From assembly GCF_009796285.1 (NCBI RefSeq), contig NZ_CP047020.1:496001-560000 (forward strand): a stretch of DNA of 64,000 nt, in the 5' to 3' direction. Source of the DNA: Streptomyces broussonetiae. Its GTDB lineage: Bacteria; Actinomycetota; Actinomycetes; Streptomycetales; Streptomycetaceae. The notes under the pieces were generated by a model. The model saw only the letters and a program-made list of their open reading frames with translations, was not told the DNA's origin and made no database searches. Made by a program: the position numbers and the translations under genes. This document shows, in pieces, positions 1 through 8,612 of this stretch; position 1 is the first letter of the stretch, and the number at the start of each line of letters is the position of its first letter.

Positions 1-725
1 TCCTGGCGATCACCGGCCTGCACTGGCTCGACGACCGACCCCAGCGCTTCCCGGACGCGCCCGGCGCGTGGCGCACCGGCCCCGAAGGCGTCGTCGTAGA
101 CCTCGACGACGCCGAGGAATTGGTCGTCGACGGGGCGCCGGTGCGCGGCGAGCACCGCTTCGGCGTGCTTCCCGAGCGCGGCGGCGTCGACGCCCTCTGG
201 GGAGACGCCGTCATCGAGGTCGCCAGGCGCGGCGGCCAGGACATCGTGCGCCCCCGGCACCCGGACGCGCCGCTGCGCACGGCTTTCACCGGAACGCCCG
301 CCTACGCCCCCGACCCGCGCTGGGCCGTGACGGGCCGCTACATCCCCTTCGACACTCCGCGGCCGACCACCGTGGGCGCCGCGGTCGAGGGCCTTGAGCA
401 TGTCTACGACGCCCCGGGCAGAGTCGAGTTCGAACTCGACGGGCGCCCGCTGTCGCTGACCGCGTTCCCCGGCCACGGTGCGGGACGGCTGATGGTGCTG
501 TTCACCGACGAGACCTCCGGGGTCACCACCTACGCCGCCAACCGGGCCCTGGCCCTCGATCCGCCCGCCGCCGACGGTACGGTCGCCCTGGACTTCAACC
601 GTGCCACCAACCTGCCGTGCGCCTACACGGACCTGGCCACCTGCCCGCTGCCCCCAGTCGAGAACCGGCTGCCGGTGGCGATCGAAGCCGGTCAGAAGAT
701 CCCCCGCGAGCGCGGCGGCTCCTGA
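1..725 (+). CDS. DUF1684 family protein, 3' part (5' end outside window)
   Basis: The reading frame is open from base 3 to the TGA at 723-725, giving about 240 residues with the start beyond the window edge. The C-terminal half carries the conserved DUF1684 features: a block reading TTYAANRALALDPP, then DFNRATNLPCAYTDLATC and a closing PLPPVENRLPVAIEAG. The family is common in actinobacteria; its biochemical role is not established. The gene ends about 50 bases before the promoter of the sulfur-type operon and is probably an independent unit. Identification rests on the C-terminal motifs. Confidence 0.85.
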   Translation, partial: LAITGLHWLDDRPQRFPDAPGAWRTGPEGVVVDLDDAEELVVDGAPVRGEHRFGVLPERGGVDALWGDAVIEVARRGGQDIVRPRHPDAPLRTAFTGTPAYAPDPRWAVTGRYIPFDTPRPTTVGAAVEGLEHVYDAPGRVEFELDGRPLSLTAFPGHGAGRLMVLFTDETSGVTTYAANRALALDPPAADGTVALDFNRATNLPCAYTDLATCPLPPVENRLPVAIEAGQKIPRERGGS

Positions 726-776
726 GCTGGACGCACTCTCGCCCCGACTCCCCATACAAGGCGTCCTTTTGCGCCA

Positions 777-806
777 TTGACGTACGACAAGACCGCTCCG
801 TACGAT
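777..806 (+). promoter_or_regulatory. sigma70-like promoter of the riboswitch operon
   Basis: TTGACG at 777-782 and TACGAT at 801-806 are separated by 18 bases, a good housekeeping promoter for Streptomyces. The predicted start, near 812, lies just upstream of the SAM-IV aptamer, so the aptamer would be the first structure in the transcript. Confidence 0.6.
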
Positions 807-814
807 CACGAACG

Positions 815-915
815 GCATTGAGTGTCAGCGTCAAGCCCTGGCTCGCTGACCGGCAACCCTCCCACGCGGTGGGGTGCTCCAGGTGAAAGCCCGGCGGGAT
901 CACCGATGATGTCCG
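815..915 (+). ncRNA. SAM-IV riboswitch
   Basis: The aptamer core matches the SAM-IV pattern. GTCAGCG at 824-830 pairs with CGCTGAC at 844-850, followed by CGGCAACCCTCC, then GCGGTGGGGTGC, then CCAGGTGAA. CCTGG before the first stem can pair with CCAGG after the GGGGTG segment. SAM-IV riboswitches occur in actinobacteria and switch off sulfur or methionine genes when S-adenosylmethionine is plentiful. Outer-helix boundaries are approximate. The downstream transporter and monooxygenase operon is the only candidate target. Confidence 0.85.
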
Positions 916-961
916 CAAGCGCGTGGCCCCGTGACCGGGGCCGGATATGTGGAGGACCGAT

Positions 962-1078
962 ATGCGGCACGGTGGTGACCTCAGCGCCCGCTTCACCGGC
1001 GCCACCGTGTTCTCCCGGCTCTCGCGCCGGCGTCACATCGACCTCAAGCGCTCGACCAGCTGTCTCTGTCAGGCCTGA
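962..1078 (+). CDS. short Cys-containing leader peptide (sulfur attenuator type)
   Basis: This 38-codon ORF starts at ATG 962 behind a GGAGG about seven bases upstream. Its C-terminal part reads LSRRRHIDLKRSTSCLCQA. This matches the actinobacterial leader-peptide type with an (S)RR-HIDL core and terminal cysteines, found ahead of cysteine, sulfate and other sulfur genes. In mycobacteria, related cysteine-rich upstream ORFs act as cysteine-responsive attenuators. Here it lies between the SAM-IV aptamer and the binding-protein gene, 214 bases before that start, so translation of its two Cys codons could report cysteine supply. The regulatory role is inferred from family and position. Confidence 0.75.
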   Translation: MRHGGDLSARFTGATVFSRLSRRRHIDLKRSTSCLCQA

Positions 1079-1292
1079 CGGGCCTTCCCGCCGCTGGTCG
1101 CAGTACGGCATCTGTCGTCGCACCCGCCTGCGCCTGATCTCCGTCTGTCTTTGATCCCCCCTTTTCGCTCTGCTCCCCGTCTGCACAGCGCTCCCTCGGC
1201 ACCGGCGTCGCGCCGGCCGGGGCCGCACGCCCACGCACGGCCGTGCCCTGCACCACACCCGTGCCTGGTGACACGAGTAGGAGAAGCCCTCC

Positions 1293-2912
1293 GTGACTGC
1301 ACTTTCCGATGTCAGAACCTCCCGGTGGGCGGCACTGACCGCCCTTGTGACCACCAGTGTTCTGCTGACCGCCTGCGGCTCCGGCGGCGGCGGTTCCGGC
1401 AGCGGCGCCGGGCAGCCCAAGTCCGGCGGCACCCTGACCTTCGCGGTGGGTTCGGACGCCGGCTGCGTGGATCCGCAGCAGGTCGCCAGCAACGAGACCA
1501 TCTACTCGGTGCGCCAGATCGTGGACTCCCTGACGGACCAGGACCCGAAGACCGGCAAGATCGTGCCGTGGCTGGCGAAGAGCTGGAAGGTCAGTTCCGA
1601 CGCCACGACGTTCACGTTCCATCTGAGGTCGGGTGTCACCTTCAGCGACGGCTCGAAGCTGACCGCGCAGGTCGTCAAGGACAACTTCGACGCGGTGCCT
1701 AAGCTCGGCGCCCTGGGGACGCTCGCCGAGGGCTACCTGAGCGGCGTCAAGAGCACCACGGCGGTCGACCCGCTCACCGTCAAGGTGACCTTCAGCCAGC
1801 CCAACGCCCAGTTTCTGCAGGCGACTTCGACCCACTCGCTGGGGATCGAGTCGTCGGCGAGCGTGAAGGAGACCCCGCAGCAGAAGTGCAGCGACGGGGT
1901 GATCGGATCCGGGCCCTTCGTGCTGAAGCAGTACGTGCAGAACCAGTCGATCACCCTGACCAAGCGCACGGGATACACGTGGGGTTCCTCGCGGTGGAGC
2001 AAGAAGGGCGAGGCGTACCTGGACAAGCTGGTGTTCAAGGTTGTCCAGGAGGCGGGCGTACGGGCCGGAAGTCTCCAGTCCGGCCAGGTCGACGCGATCA
2101 GCAGCGTCGGCAAGGCCAACGAGGCGGCGCTCAAGGGCGGTCAGGTCACCCTGCAGCGACGGGCCAACCCCGGCGTCGTGTTCGGCCTCGGCCTCAACAA
2201 CTCACGGCCGGCCCTGAAGGACGCGCGAGTGCGCCAGGCGATCCTGTACGCCGTCGACCGGCAGCAGATCGCGGACACCGTGTTCCCGACCGGCACCCAG
2301 CCGGCGACCAGCGTCCTCGCCCACACCACACCCGACCACACCAGCCTCGCCTCCGACCTGGCGTCCGACGCGGCCAAAGCCAAGTCCCTGCTGGACGCGG
2401 CCGGCTGGAAGACCGGCAGCGACGGCATCCGCACCAAGGACGGCAAGAAGCTGAGCCTGACCGTCAAGTGGTTCCCCAACGCCTCCACCAACCAGCCCGC
2501 GCTGGAGCTGATCCAGCAGCAGCTCAAGGCCGTCGGTGTCGACGTGGCCCTCAAGCAGCTCCAGGTCACGCAGTTCGCCCCAACCCTCCAGTCGGGTGAC
2601 TTCGACGCGGCGTGGGGGAACGTGACCCGCGCCGACCCGGACATCCTGCGCAGCTCCTTCTCCACCAAGCTGGCCAACTTCTACCACCTGCCTGCGAGTT
2701 CCCTCGACACGGCGCTCTCCGAACAGGCCGCGACCGTCGACCCGGCCAAGCGCAGGCAACTGGTCACCCAGGCACAGCAGTCGCTCGTGCAGAACGCCTA
2801 CTACGTGCCGGTGGTGGAACTCCAGACCCAGCTCGGGGTGTCGAAGAAGGTGCACGACCTGAACTTCGACGCCTCCAGCCGGATCCAGCTGCACGACACC
2901 TGGATCGGGTAG
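1293..2912 (+). CDS. ABC transporter substrate-binding lipoprotein, family 5 (Dpp/Opp type)
   Basis: This 539-residue protein has a lipoprotein signal ending LLTAC with the lipidated Cys at about residue 28, followed by a Gly/Ser linker. The body has the SBP_bac_5 layout: a GGTLTFAVGSDAGCVDPQ start, a region around residues 110-130 typical of peptide/nickel binders, and an ARVRQAILYAVDRQQIADTVF block in mid-protein. The GTG start follows TAGGAGAAG. Family members deliver oligopeptides, glutathione, nickel or other small organics to DppBC-type permeases. The riboswitch and leader upstream suggest a sulfur-containing ligand, which is inference. Confidence 0.93.
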   Translation: MTALSDVRTSRWAALTALVTTSVLLTACGSGGGGSGSGAGQPKSGGTLTFAVGSDAGCVDPQQVASNETIYSVRQIVDSLTDQDPKTGKIVPWLAKSWKVSSDATTFTFHLRSGVTFSDGSKLTAQVVKDNFDAVPKLGALGTLAEGYLSGVKSTTAVDPLTVKVTFSQPNAQFLQATSTHSLGIESSASVKETPQQKCSDGVIGSGPFVLKQYVQNQSITLTKRTGYTWGSSRWSKKGEAYLDKLVFKVVQEAGVRAGSLQSGQVDAISSVGKANEAALKGGQVTLQRRANPGVVFGLGLNNSRPALKDARVRQAILYAVDRQQIADTVFPTGTQPATSVLAHTTPDHTSLASDLASDAAKAKSLLDAAGWKTGSDGIRTKDGKKLSLTVKWFPNASTNQPALELIQQQLKAVGVDVALKQLQVTQFAPTLQSGDFDAAWGNVTRADPDILRSSFSTKLANFYHLPASSLDTALSEQAATVDPAKRRQLVTQAQQSLVQNAYYVPVVELQTQLGVSKKVHDLNFDASSRIQLHDTWIG

Positions 2913-2915
2913 CGC

Positions 2916-3875
2916 ATGCGCCGCTATGTGATCAAACGGCTCGGCCAGGCGGCCGGGGTGCTGTGGGCGGCCTACACGGTCTCGTTCCTGGTGCTGGACT
3001 ACCTGCCGGGCGATCCGGTCACGGCAATGGCCAGTGCCGGAATGGACTCGGGGCAGGTCGACCCGCAGCAGATCGCCGCCCTGCGGCACGAGTACGGCTT
3101 CGACAAGCCGGTGCTGGTGCAATACGCCGAGTACCTCGGCCGGGCGGTGCGCGGGGACTTCGGCGACTCGGTGTCCACCGGCCGCCCAGTCACCTCGACA
3201 CTGGCCGACGCGCTGCCGCAGACCCTCCAGCTGACCGGGGCGGCCCTGCTGCTCGCGGTGGCCCTCGGCGGCGGTCTGGCGGTGCTGGCCACCTATACCT
3301 CTCGGCGCTGGCTGCGGCAGCTGCTGCTGTCGCTGCCGCCGCTGGGGGTGTCTGTCCCGACGTTCTGGGTGGGGCTGCTGCTCGTCGAGACGTTCTCCTT
3401 CCGGCTGCACTGGTTCCCCGCGTTCGGCAACGACGGATTCAAGGGGCTGGTATTGCCTGCGCTGACTCTGGCGGTGCCGACCGGTGCGCAGATCGCGCAG
3501 GTGCTCGCAAAGAGCCTGCTCACCGCACTGGACCAAGCGTATGTGGAGACTGCCCGGGCCAAGGGTGCCGACCGGTGGCGGGTCCATCTGCGGCACGCCC
3601 TGCGCAACGCCTCTCTCCCAGCGCTGACGGTCGTCGGCCTGCTGGTGGGGCAACTGATCGCCGGTTCGGTCGTCGTCGAGACGGTGTTCTCCCGCGACGG
3701 CCTCGGCCGCGTCACCGCCGCGGCAGTCACCGCCCAGGACATCCCGCTGGTCCAGGGGGTGGTGGTGTTCGGGGCACTGATCTTCGTGACGACGAACCTG
3801 GTCATCGACCTGGTCTATCCACTCCTCGACCCCCGGATCGTGGTGACCTCGGACAGAAAGGCGGCCCTCGCATGA
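2916..3875 (+). CDS. ABC transporter permease, DppB/OppB type
   Basis: This 319-residue inner-membrane permease starts three bases after the binding-protein stop. The N-terminus, MRRYVIKRLGQAAGVLW, followed by a hydrophobic segment and the LPGDPVTAM motif, is typical of the DppB subfamily. The BPD_transp_1 core spans roughly residues 100-310, with the EAA-like loop YVETARAKGADRWRVHLRHAL at about residues 210-230, where the ATPase docks. Its stop overlaps the next start as ATGA, implying translational coupling with the second permease. Confidence 0.94.
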   Translation: MRRYVIKRLGQAAGVLWAAYTVSFLVLDYLPGDPVTAMASAGMDSGQVDPQQIAALRHEYGFDKPVLVQYAEYLGRAVRGDFGDSVSTGRPVTSTLADALPQTLQLTGAALLLAVALGGGLAVLATYTSRRWLRQLLLSLPPLGVSVPTFWVGLLLVETFSFRLHWFPAFGNDGFKGLVLPALTLAVPTGAQIAQVLAKSLLTALDQAYVETARAKGADRWRVHLRHALRNASLPALTVVGLLVGQLIAGSVVVETVFSRDGLGRVTAAAVTAQDIPLVQGVVVFGALIFVTTNLVIDLVYPLLDPRIVVTSDRKAALA

Positions 3876-4795
3876 GCCAGAGCCTTGTCGACGACCCCGC
3901 CGAAGCGGCACTGGGACCGGCCCGCCCCGTCGCGGCGGGGCCGGAACCTGATCCCGGGCGCCGCGTGGACGTAGGGCGGCTGCTGCGGTTCGTGGTGCGC
4001 CGCCCGGGGCTGCTGCTGTCGGTGGTCGTCCTCGTGCTGGTGGTGCTGGCCTCGTTCTGGCCCGATCTGTTCACCTCGCAGGACCCGCTGAAGGGCGTGC
4101 CGTCGCAGAACTTCCGCGGCCCGAGCGGCAGTCACTGGTTCGGCACCGACGAGTTGGGCCGCGATGTGTTCTCCCGGGTCGTCCACGGAGCCCAACTGTC
4201 CCTGAAGGCAACGCTGATCGCGGTACTGGTGGCGTTCGTGGTCGGCGGGCTGCTGGGGGTGGTCGCCGGGTTCGTGGGCCGCTGGGTGGACGACGTGCTG
4301 ATGCGCTTCGTCGACGTGCTGCTGGCCATCCCGGCGTTGTTCACGTCCCTGGCCCTGGTCACCGCGCTGGGCTACGGCACGGTGAAGGTGGCGGTCGCGG
4401 TCGGCATCGCCAGTGTGGCCGCGTTCGCGCGGGTGGCGCGCTCGGAGGTGCTGCGGGTTCGGCAGGCCGTCTTCGTCGAGGCCTCACGCGCCGGCGGGGC
4501 ACGCTGGTACTCGGTGCTGGGCCGGCATGTGCTGCCCAATGCGGCGGGCCCGGTGATCGTGCTGGCCACCCTCGACTTCGGCTCCGCCATCCTGGCCGTG
4601 TCGGCGCTGAGCTTCCTCGGCTACGGGGCGCCCCCGCCGGCCCCGGAGTGGGGGACGTTGATCTCCGACGGTCGCAACTACCTCGCCAACGCCTGGTGGC
4701 TGACCGCTCTGCCCGGGCTGGCGATCGCCGCGACCGTACTGGCCACCAACCGCATCGCCCGGGCACTGGACGGCGAATGGTCCCGGCAGCGATGA
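3872..4795 (+). CDS. ABC transporter permease, DppC/OppC type
   Basis: This 307-residue protein starts at ATG 3872 in a four-base overlap with the preceding permease. A hydrophilic N-terminal tail of about 45 residues precedes the first membrane segment. The OppC signature HWFGTDELGRDVFSR and the EAA loop (VEASRAGGARWYSVLGRHV) are present. It would form the heterodimeric channel with the DppB-type subunit. Its end overlaps the ATPase start as ATGA. A longer upstream extension of this frame is only the shadow of the neighbouring gene. Confidence 0.94.
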   Translation: MSQSLVDDPAEAALGPARPVAAGPEPDPGRRVDVGRLLRFVVRRPGLLLSVVVLVLVVLASFWPDLFTSQDPLKGVPSQNFRGPSGSHWFGTDELGRDVFSRVVHGAQLSLKATLIAVLVAFVVGGLLGVVAGFVGRWVDDVLMRFVDVLLAIPALFTSLALVTALGYGTVKVAVAVGIASVAAFARVARSEVLRVRQAVFVEASRAGGARWYSVLGRHVLPNAAGPVIVLATLDFGSAILAVSALSFLGYGAPPPAPEWGTLISDGRNYLANAWWLTALPGLAIAATVLATNRIARALDGEWSRQR

Positions 4796-6468
4796 CCGAC
4801 GAACGTGAGAACGGTGAGGACGTGAGCACACCACTGCTTCAGATACGCGGCCTGTCGGTGTCGTACCGCACCCGGGGCGGCACCGTCGAGGCTGTCCGGG
4901 GCCTGGACCTCGACGTGTGGCCGGGACAGGTGACGGCGGTGGTCGGCGAGTCCGGCTCCGGCAAGAGCACGACCGCGCACGCGATCACCCGGCTCCTGTC
5001 GGCGAACGGCAGCATCGACGCGGGCACCGTCCGCTTCGGCCGGCACGACCTGACCACCATGTCGGAGGCGGAACTGCGCACCGTACGCGGAGCACGTATC
5101 GGACTGGTCCCCCAGGACCCGACCGTCTCCCTCAACCCGGTCAAGCGCATCGGCGACCAGGTCGCCGAGGCGCTGCGCATCCACGGTCTGGCGACCCGCC
5201 GCTCGGCTCCCGCCGAGGCGGTCGCCGTGCTGGACCGGGCCGGGCTGCCCGACGCGGACGTCCGGGCCCGGCAGTATCCGCACGAACTCTCCGGCGGAAT
5301 GCGGCAACGCGCCCTGATCGCCATTGCCATCGCCGCCCGACCCGAGCTGATCATCGCCGATGAGCCCACCAGCGCGCTCGACGTCACCGTCCAACAGGTC
5401 ATCCTCGACCATCTCCAGCGCCTCACCGAGGAGTCGGGCACCGCGGTCCTGCTCGTCACCCACGATCTCGGGGTCGCCGCCGACCGGGCCCAGCGGCTGG
5501 TCGTGATGTCCCAGGGCAAGGTCGTCGAGGCAGGTCCCACCCATGACATCCTCGCCGACCCGCAGGACGACTACACCCGGCACCTGCTGGCCAGCGCCCC
5601 GAGCCTGACCACCGCCCGGCCCCGCACCCCGGTCTCCAGCCCCGAAGCGCATACGGCGCCCCTGGTCGAAGTGCGCAACCTGGTCAAGGAGTTCAGGCTG
5701 CCCCGCACCGGGGACGGTCCTCGCACCCTGCGCGCCGTCGACGACGTCAGCTTCACCCTCCACCGAGGCCAGACCCTCGCCCTGGTCGGAGAGTCGGGGT
5801 CGGGCAAGTCGACCACCGCCCGCCTGGTGCTCCGGCTCGCCGACGCGACCGCCGGACAGATCCTCTTCGACGGCACCGACGTCACCACCGCCAAGGGCGA
5901 CCAGGCCAGAGCCCTGCGCCGCCGCGCCCAGCTCGTCTATCAGAACCCCTACGCCTCGCTCGACCCGCGCTTCTCCATCGCCGAGGTGATCACCGAACCG
6001 CTGCGCGCCTTCAAGGTCGGCGACCGCGCCTCCCGGCTCACCCGGGCTCGTGATCTGCTCGACCGGGTGGCCCTTCCGGCCGCGACGCTGGAGCGCCGCC
6101 CGGCGGAACTGTCCGGAGGACAGCGGCAGCGAGTTGCCATCGCCCGTGCCCTCGCCCTCTCCCCCGACCTGGTGGTCTGCGACGAGCCGGTCTCCGCCCT
6201 CGACGTATCAGTGCAGGCCCAAGTCCTGCACCTGCTGGCCGAGTTGCGGGCCGACACGGGCGTGGCGTACCTGTTCATCTCGCACGACCTGGCCGTCGTA
6301 CGGCAGATCGCACACCAGGTCGCCGTCATGCGGGCCGGCCGCGTCGTCGAGACAGGCCCGCCGGAGGAACTGTTCACCAGCCCCCGCCACGAGTACACCC
6401 GACAACTGCTCGCGGCCATCCCCGGCGGCCGCGTCCCCACCCCCGGCGCCGAGACCACCACGAGCTGA
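4792..6468 (+). CDS. fused double ABC ATPase (DppD-DppF type)
   Basis: This 558-residue protein carries two nucleotide-binding domains. The first has Walker A GESGSGKSTT at about residue 55, signature LSGGMRQR and Walker B LIIADEPTSALD. The second, from about residue 290, has GESGSGKSTT, LSGGQRQR and VVCDEPVSALD. Both carry the C-terminal region typical of oligopeptide ATPases. ATG 4792 overlaps the permease stop; an in-frame GTG at 4822, with GTGAGGA just ahead, is an alternative start ten codons in. Fusing DppD and DppF in one chain is common in actinobacteria. It powers the transporter encoded upstream. Confidence 0.95.
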   Translation: MTDERENGEDVSTPLLQIRGLSVSYRTRGGTVEAVRGLDLDVWPGQVTAVVGESGSGKSTTAHAITRLLSANGSIDAGTVRFGRHDLTTMSEAELRTVRGARIGLVPQDPTVSLNPVKRIGDQVAEALRIHGLATRRSAPAEAVAVLDRAGLPDADVRARQYPHELSGGMRQRALIAIAIAARPELIIADEPTSALDVTVQQVILDHLQRLTEESGTAVLLVTHDLGVAADRAQRLVVMSQGKVVEAGPTHDILADPQDDYTRHLLASAPSLTTARPRTPVSSPEAHTAPLVEVRNLVKEFRLPRTGDGPRTLRAVDDVSFTLHRGQTLALVGESGSGKSTTARLVLRLADATAGQILFDGTDVTTAKGDQARALRRRAQLVYQNPYASLDPRFSIAEVITEPLRAFKVGDRASRLTRARDLLDRVALPAATLERRPAELSGGQRQRVAIARALALSPDLVVCDEPVSALDVSVQAQVLHLLAELRADTGVAYLFISHDLAVVRQIAHQVAVMRAGRVVETGPPEELFTSPRHEYTRQLLAAIPGGRVPTPGAETTTS

Positions 6469-6481
6469 GGACCACGGTCGC

Positions 6482-7540
6482 ATGAGCACACCCACCATCA
6501 CCTCACTAGCTCTTCTCACTCCGGGCAACTTCGCCGACGACGACCCGTACACCGGCCTGGAGGAGACACTCCAGCTCTTCGAGTACGGCGAACGGCTCGG
6601 CTACGACGGCGCCTGGATCCGCCAGCGCCACCTCGAACACGGCGTCGGCTCAGCTGCCGTATTCCTCGCCGCGGCCGGACAGCGCACCGAGCGGATCGAG
6701 CTGGGCACCGCGGTCATCCCGATCGGCTACGAGAGCCCCTTCCGCCTGGCCGAAGACCTGGCGCTTGCCGATGTCCTGTCCCGCGGCCGCCTCCAGGTCG
6801 GCTTCAGCACCGGCATGCCGCACGCCGAACTGCTGGGCGACCTGGTGTACGACGGCGACTGGCGAGGCTTCGACCTGTCGTACGGCAGGATCGCCCGCCT
6901 CGTCGACAACCTGCGCGGCGACTATCTCGGCGGCCCGGACACGGTGATCCACTCACCGGGCAACATCCAGCGGCCGCGGCTGCAGCCGCACAACCCCGGT
7001 CTGGTGGAGCGGATCTGGTACGGCGGAGGCAGCGTGCGCTCGGTCCGCTGGGCCGCCGAGAACGGTCTCAACCTGCTGTCCGGCAACATCGTCTCCGGCG
7101 AGAACACCGACGACTTCACCACCGCCCAGCTGAACCTGCTCTCCGAGTACCGGCGCAGCCTGGGCGAGGACCGGCCGGCGGCGCGCGTAGCGCTCGGACG
7201 GGTGATCGTGCCGTTCGACAGCGCCGACGCGGCCACCCGGGCCCGCTACCGGGACTACGCGGCCAGTCGGCACGAGCGCACCCTGAAACCGCAGACCCTG
7301 GCGGCACTGGGCCCGAAGCGGTTCCTGTTCGCCCCGGACGTGGTCGGCACCGCGGAACAGATCCTGGAACAGCTGGCGGCCGATCCCGTCCTCACGCAGG
7401 TGTCCGAGCTGCGCTTGGAGCTGCCCTACGAGTTCCATCGCGAGGAGTACGAACAGATCCTGCACGACGTACGCCACCTGATCGCACCGGAGTTGGGCTG
7501 GCGCTCCGCTTCCCCGACGGTTCAGAAGGCGGGCCGGTGA
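6482..7540 (+). CDS. LLM-class flavin-dependent oxidoreductase
   Basis: This 352-residue luciferase-like monooxygenase has an N-terminal TIM-barrel strand (ITSLALLTPGNF), then YDGAWIRQRH and the LGTAVIPIGYESPFRLAEDLALADVLSRGR region typical of the family. GFSTGMPH and YGGGSVRSVRWAAENGLNLL lie further on. Such enzymes use reduced FMN or F420 to oxidise organic substrates, including C-S bond cleavage of sulfonates and sulfides. It starts 13 bases after the ATPase gene and ends overlapping the next ORF, so it belongs to the riboswitch-controlled operon. A role in releasing sulfur from the imported compound is inference. Confidence 0.9.
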   Translation: MSTPTITSLALLTPGNFADDDPYTGLEETLQLFEYGERLGYDGAWIRQRHLEHGVGSAAVFLAAAGQRTERIELGTAVIPIGYESPFRLAEDLALADVLSRGRLQVGFSTGMPHAELLGDLVYDGDWRGFDLSYGRIARLVDNLRGDYLGGPDTVIHSPGNIQRPRLQPHNPGLVERIWYGGGSVRSVRWAAENGLNLLSGNIVSGENTDDFTTAQLNLLSEYRRSLGEDRPAARVALGRVIVPFDSADAATRARYRDYAASRHERTLKPQTLAALGPKRFLFAPDVVGTAEQILEQLAADPVLTQVSELRLELPYEFHREEYEQILHDVRHLIAPELGWRSASPTVQKAGR

Positions 7541-8185
7541 GTCCTGTCCCGGAGCGCCCGGTCCGGCTCGAGGTGCACGCCCGCGAGCCGTTCGCCGCAG
7601 GCCACCGCTTCCCCGGCATCGGGGCGTACGAAGTGCTCACCGCCACCGCCCACTACGCCGTGGGCCCGAAGGCAGCCGCCAACCGCGCGATCCCCGATCT
7701 CGACCTCGTGCCGCCCGACGTCACCGGCAAGGTGTGCTTCAGCGGGGACGTCGAGATCCTGCGTCCGGTCGACGGCGGCCGCAGGCGGCTGTTCTTCGAC
7801 TAGGGGCAACCGGGGCAACAAGCGGGCGCTCCAGTACTTCTGCGACGCCCCGCACACCGACCGGCCACGCAGCCTCACCGACGCCGGTAACGGCTATCTG
7901 ATGCGCCTCGGCTACACCGTCGTCTTCGGTGCCTGGCAGGGCGATCTGCGGCCGGGCGACAGAGGGCTGCTGCTCGACCTGCCCGTGGCGAGACGAGGCG
8001 CGGAGCCCCTGCGCGGCCTGACGACAGCCGAGTTCATCGTGGAGGAACCCACCGCCTCGCTACCGCTCTCCCGCTGGTCGAGCACCAGGTCCTACCCGGT
8101 CAACGAACGGGGCACGCACACCGCCCGCCTCACCCGGCGGCGCTATCCGCACAGCACGCCGGAAGAACTCCCCACCGCTGGGACC
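7537..8185 (+). pseudogene. alpha/beta hydrolase-domain protein, frameshifted and truncated
   Basis: The GTG start at 7537 overlaps the monooxygenase stop. The first 88 residues (REPFAAGHRFPGIGAYE, then GDVEILRPVDGGRRRLFFD) match the N-terminus of the Abhydrolase_10-type family. At about 7800 the frame breaks: the expected FDVVNRGNKRALQYF continues as GNKRALQYFCDAPHTDRPRS in the +1 frame. Homology runs on to about 8185 (LTRRRYPHSTPEELP) and then stops, so the catalytic C-terminal part is missing. It was probably the last gene of the operon and is now dead. Confidence 0.75.
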
Positions 8186-8249
8186 TGCCGTAGGCCTTGG
8201 AGGACCGCGCTGGCCGCCGCCCACCGTCTCCTGGTCGGCCACGGATCCG

Positions 8250-8395
8250 ATGGCGGGCTCGCAGAAGGCCATGCCGGGCTGGGTGAAGTCCTTGACGACA
8301 AGGATGTTGGCCATCAGGTCGGTGACGCACGCCGGCGTGTGGTAATCGCCGCGCCATTTCTTGTCGCTCTTGTGGCGCAGTGGGCACGTCGATCC
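8250..8395 (-). pseudogene. possible N-6 DNA methylase fragment
   Basis: On the minus strand a short stretch reads GDYHTPACVTDLMANIL followed by TQPGMAFCEPAIG. This resembles the TPxxVVxLM segment and following EPAxGTGG SAM-binding motif of N6-adenine methylases (HsdM type). The frame loses similarity right after EPAIG, and no other part of such a gene is nearby. It is at most a scrap of a restriction-modification or phage methylase. The call rests on about 40 residues. Confidence 0.35.
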
Positions 8396-8612
8396 CTGTG
8401 ACCTGCGGTGCGGCCAATGATCAGGGTGACAAACACGGCTGCCCATTCAATCTGCCAACGACTGAACTCGGTGATGCGAGGCGGTCGATCGCTCCCCACA
8501 GGGCCTGCGCCCCGGACGGGGCAATTGCCCGTCTGGCCCGGACCGGCGCGCCTCCCACGGGGGTGGCTGGCGCGCCGGCTCGGCGTTCGTCACCAGCGAA
8601 GGGAAACGGAAA

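Noticed and set aside
595..1501. Long minus-strand ORFs over the riboswitch leader
   Set aside because: They arise from GC-biased codon positions. The plus strand carries a promoter, the SAM-IV aptamer and the leader ORF, and the antisense translations have no recognisable motif.
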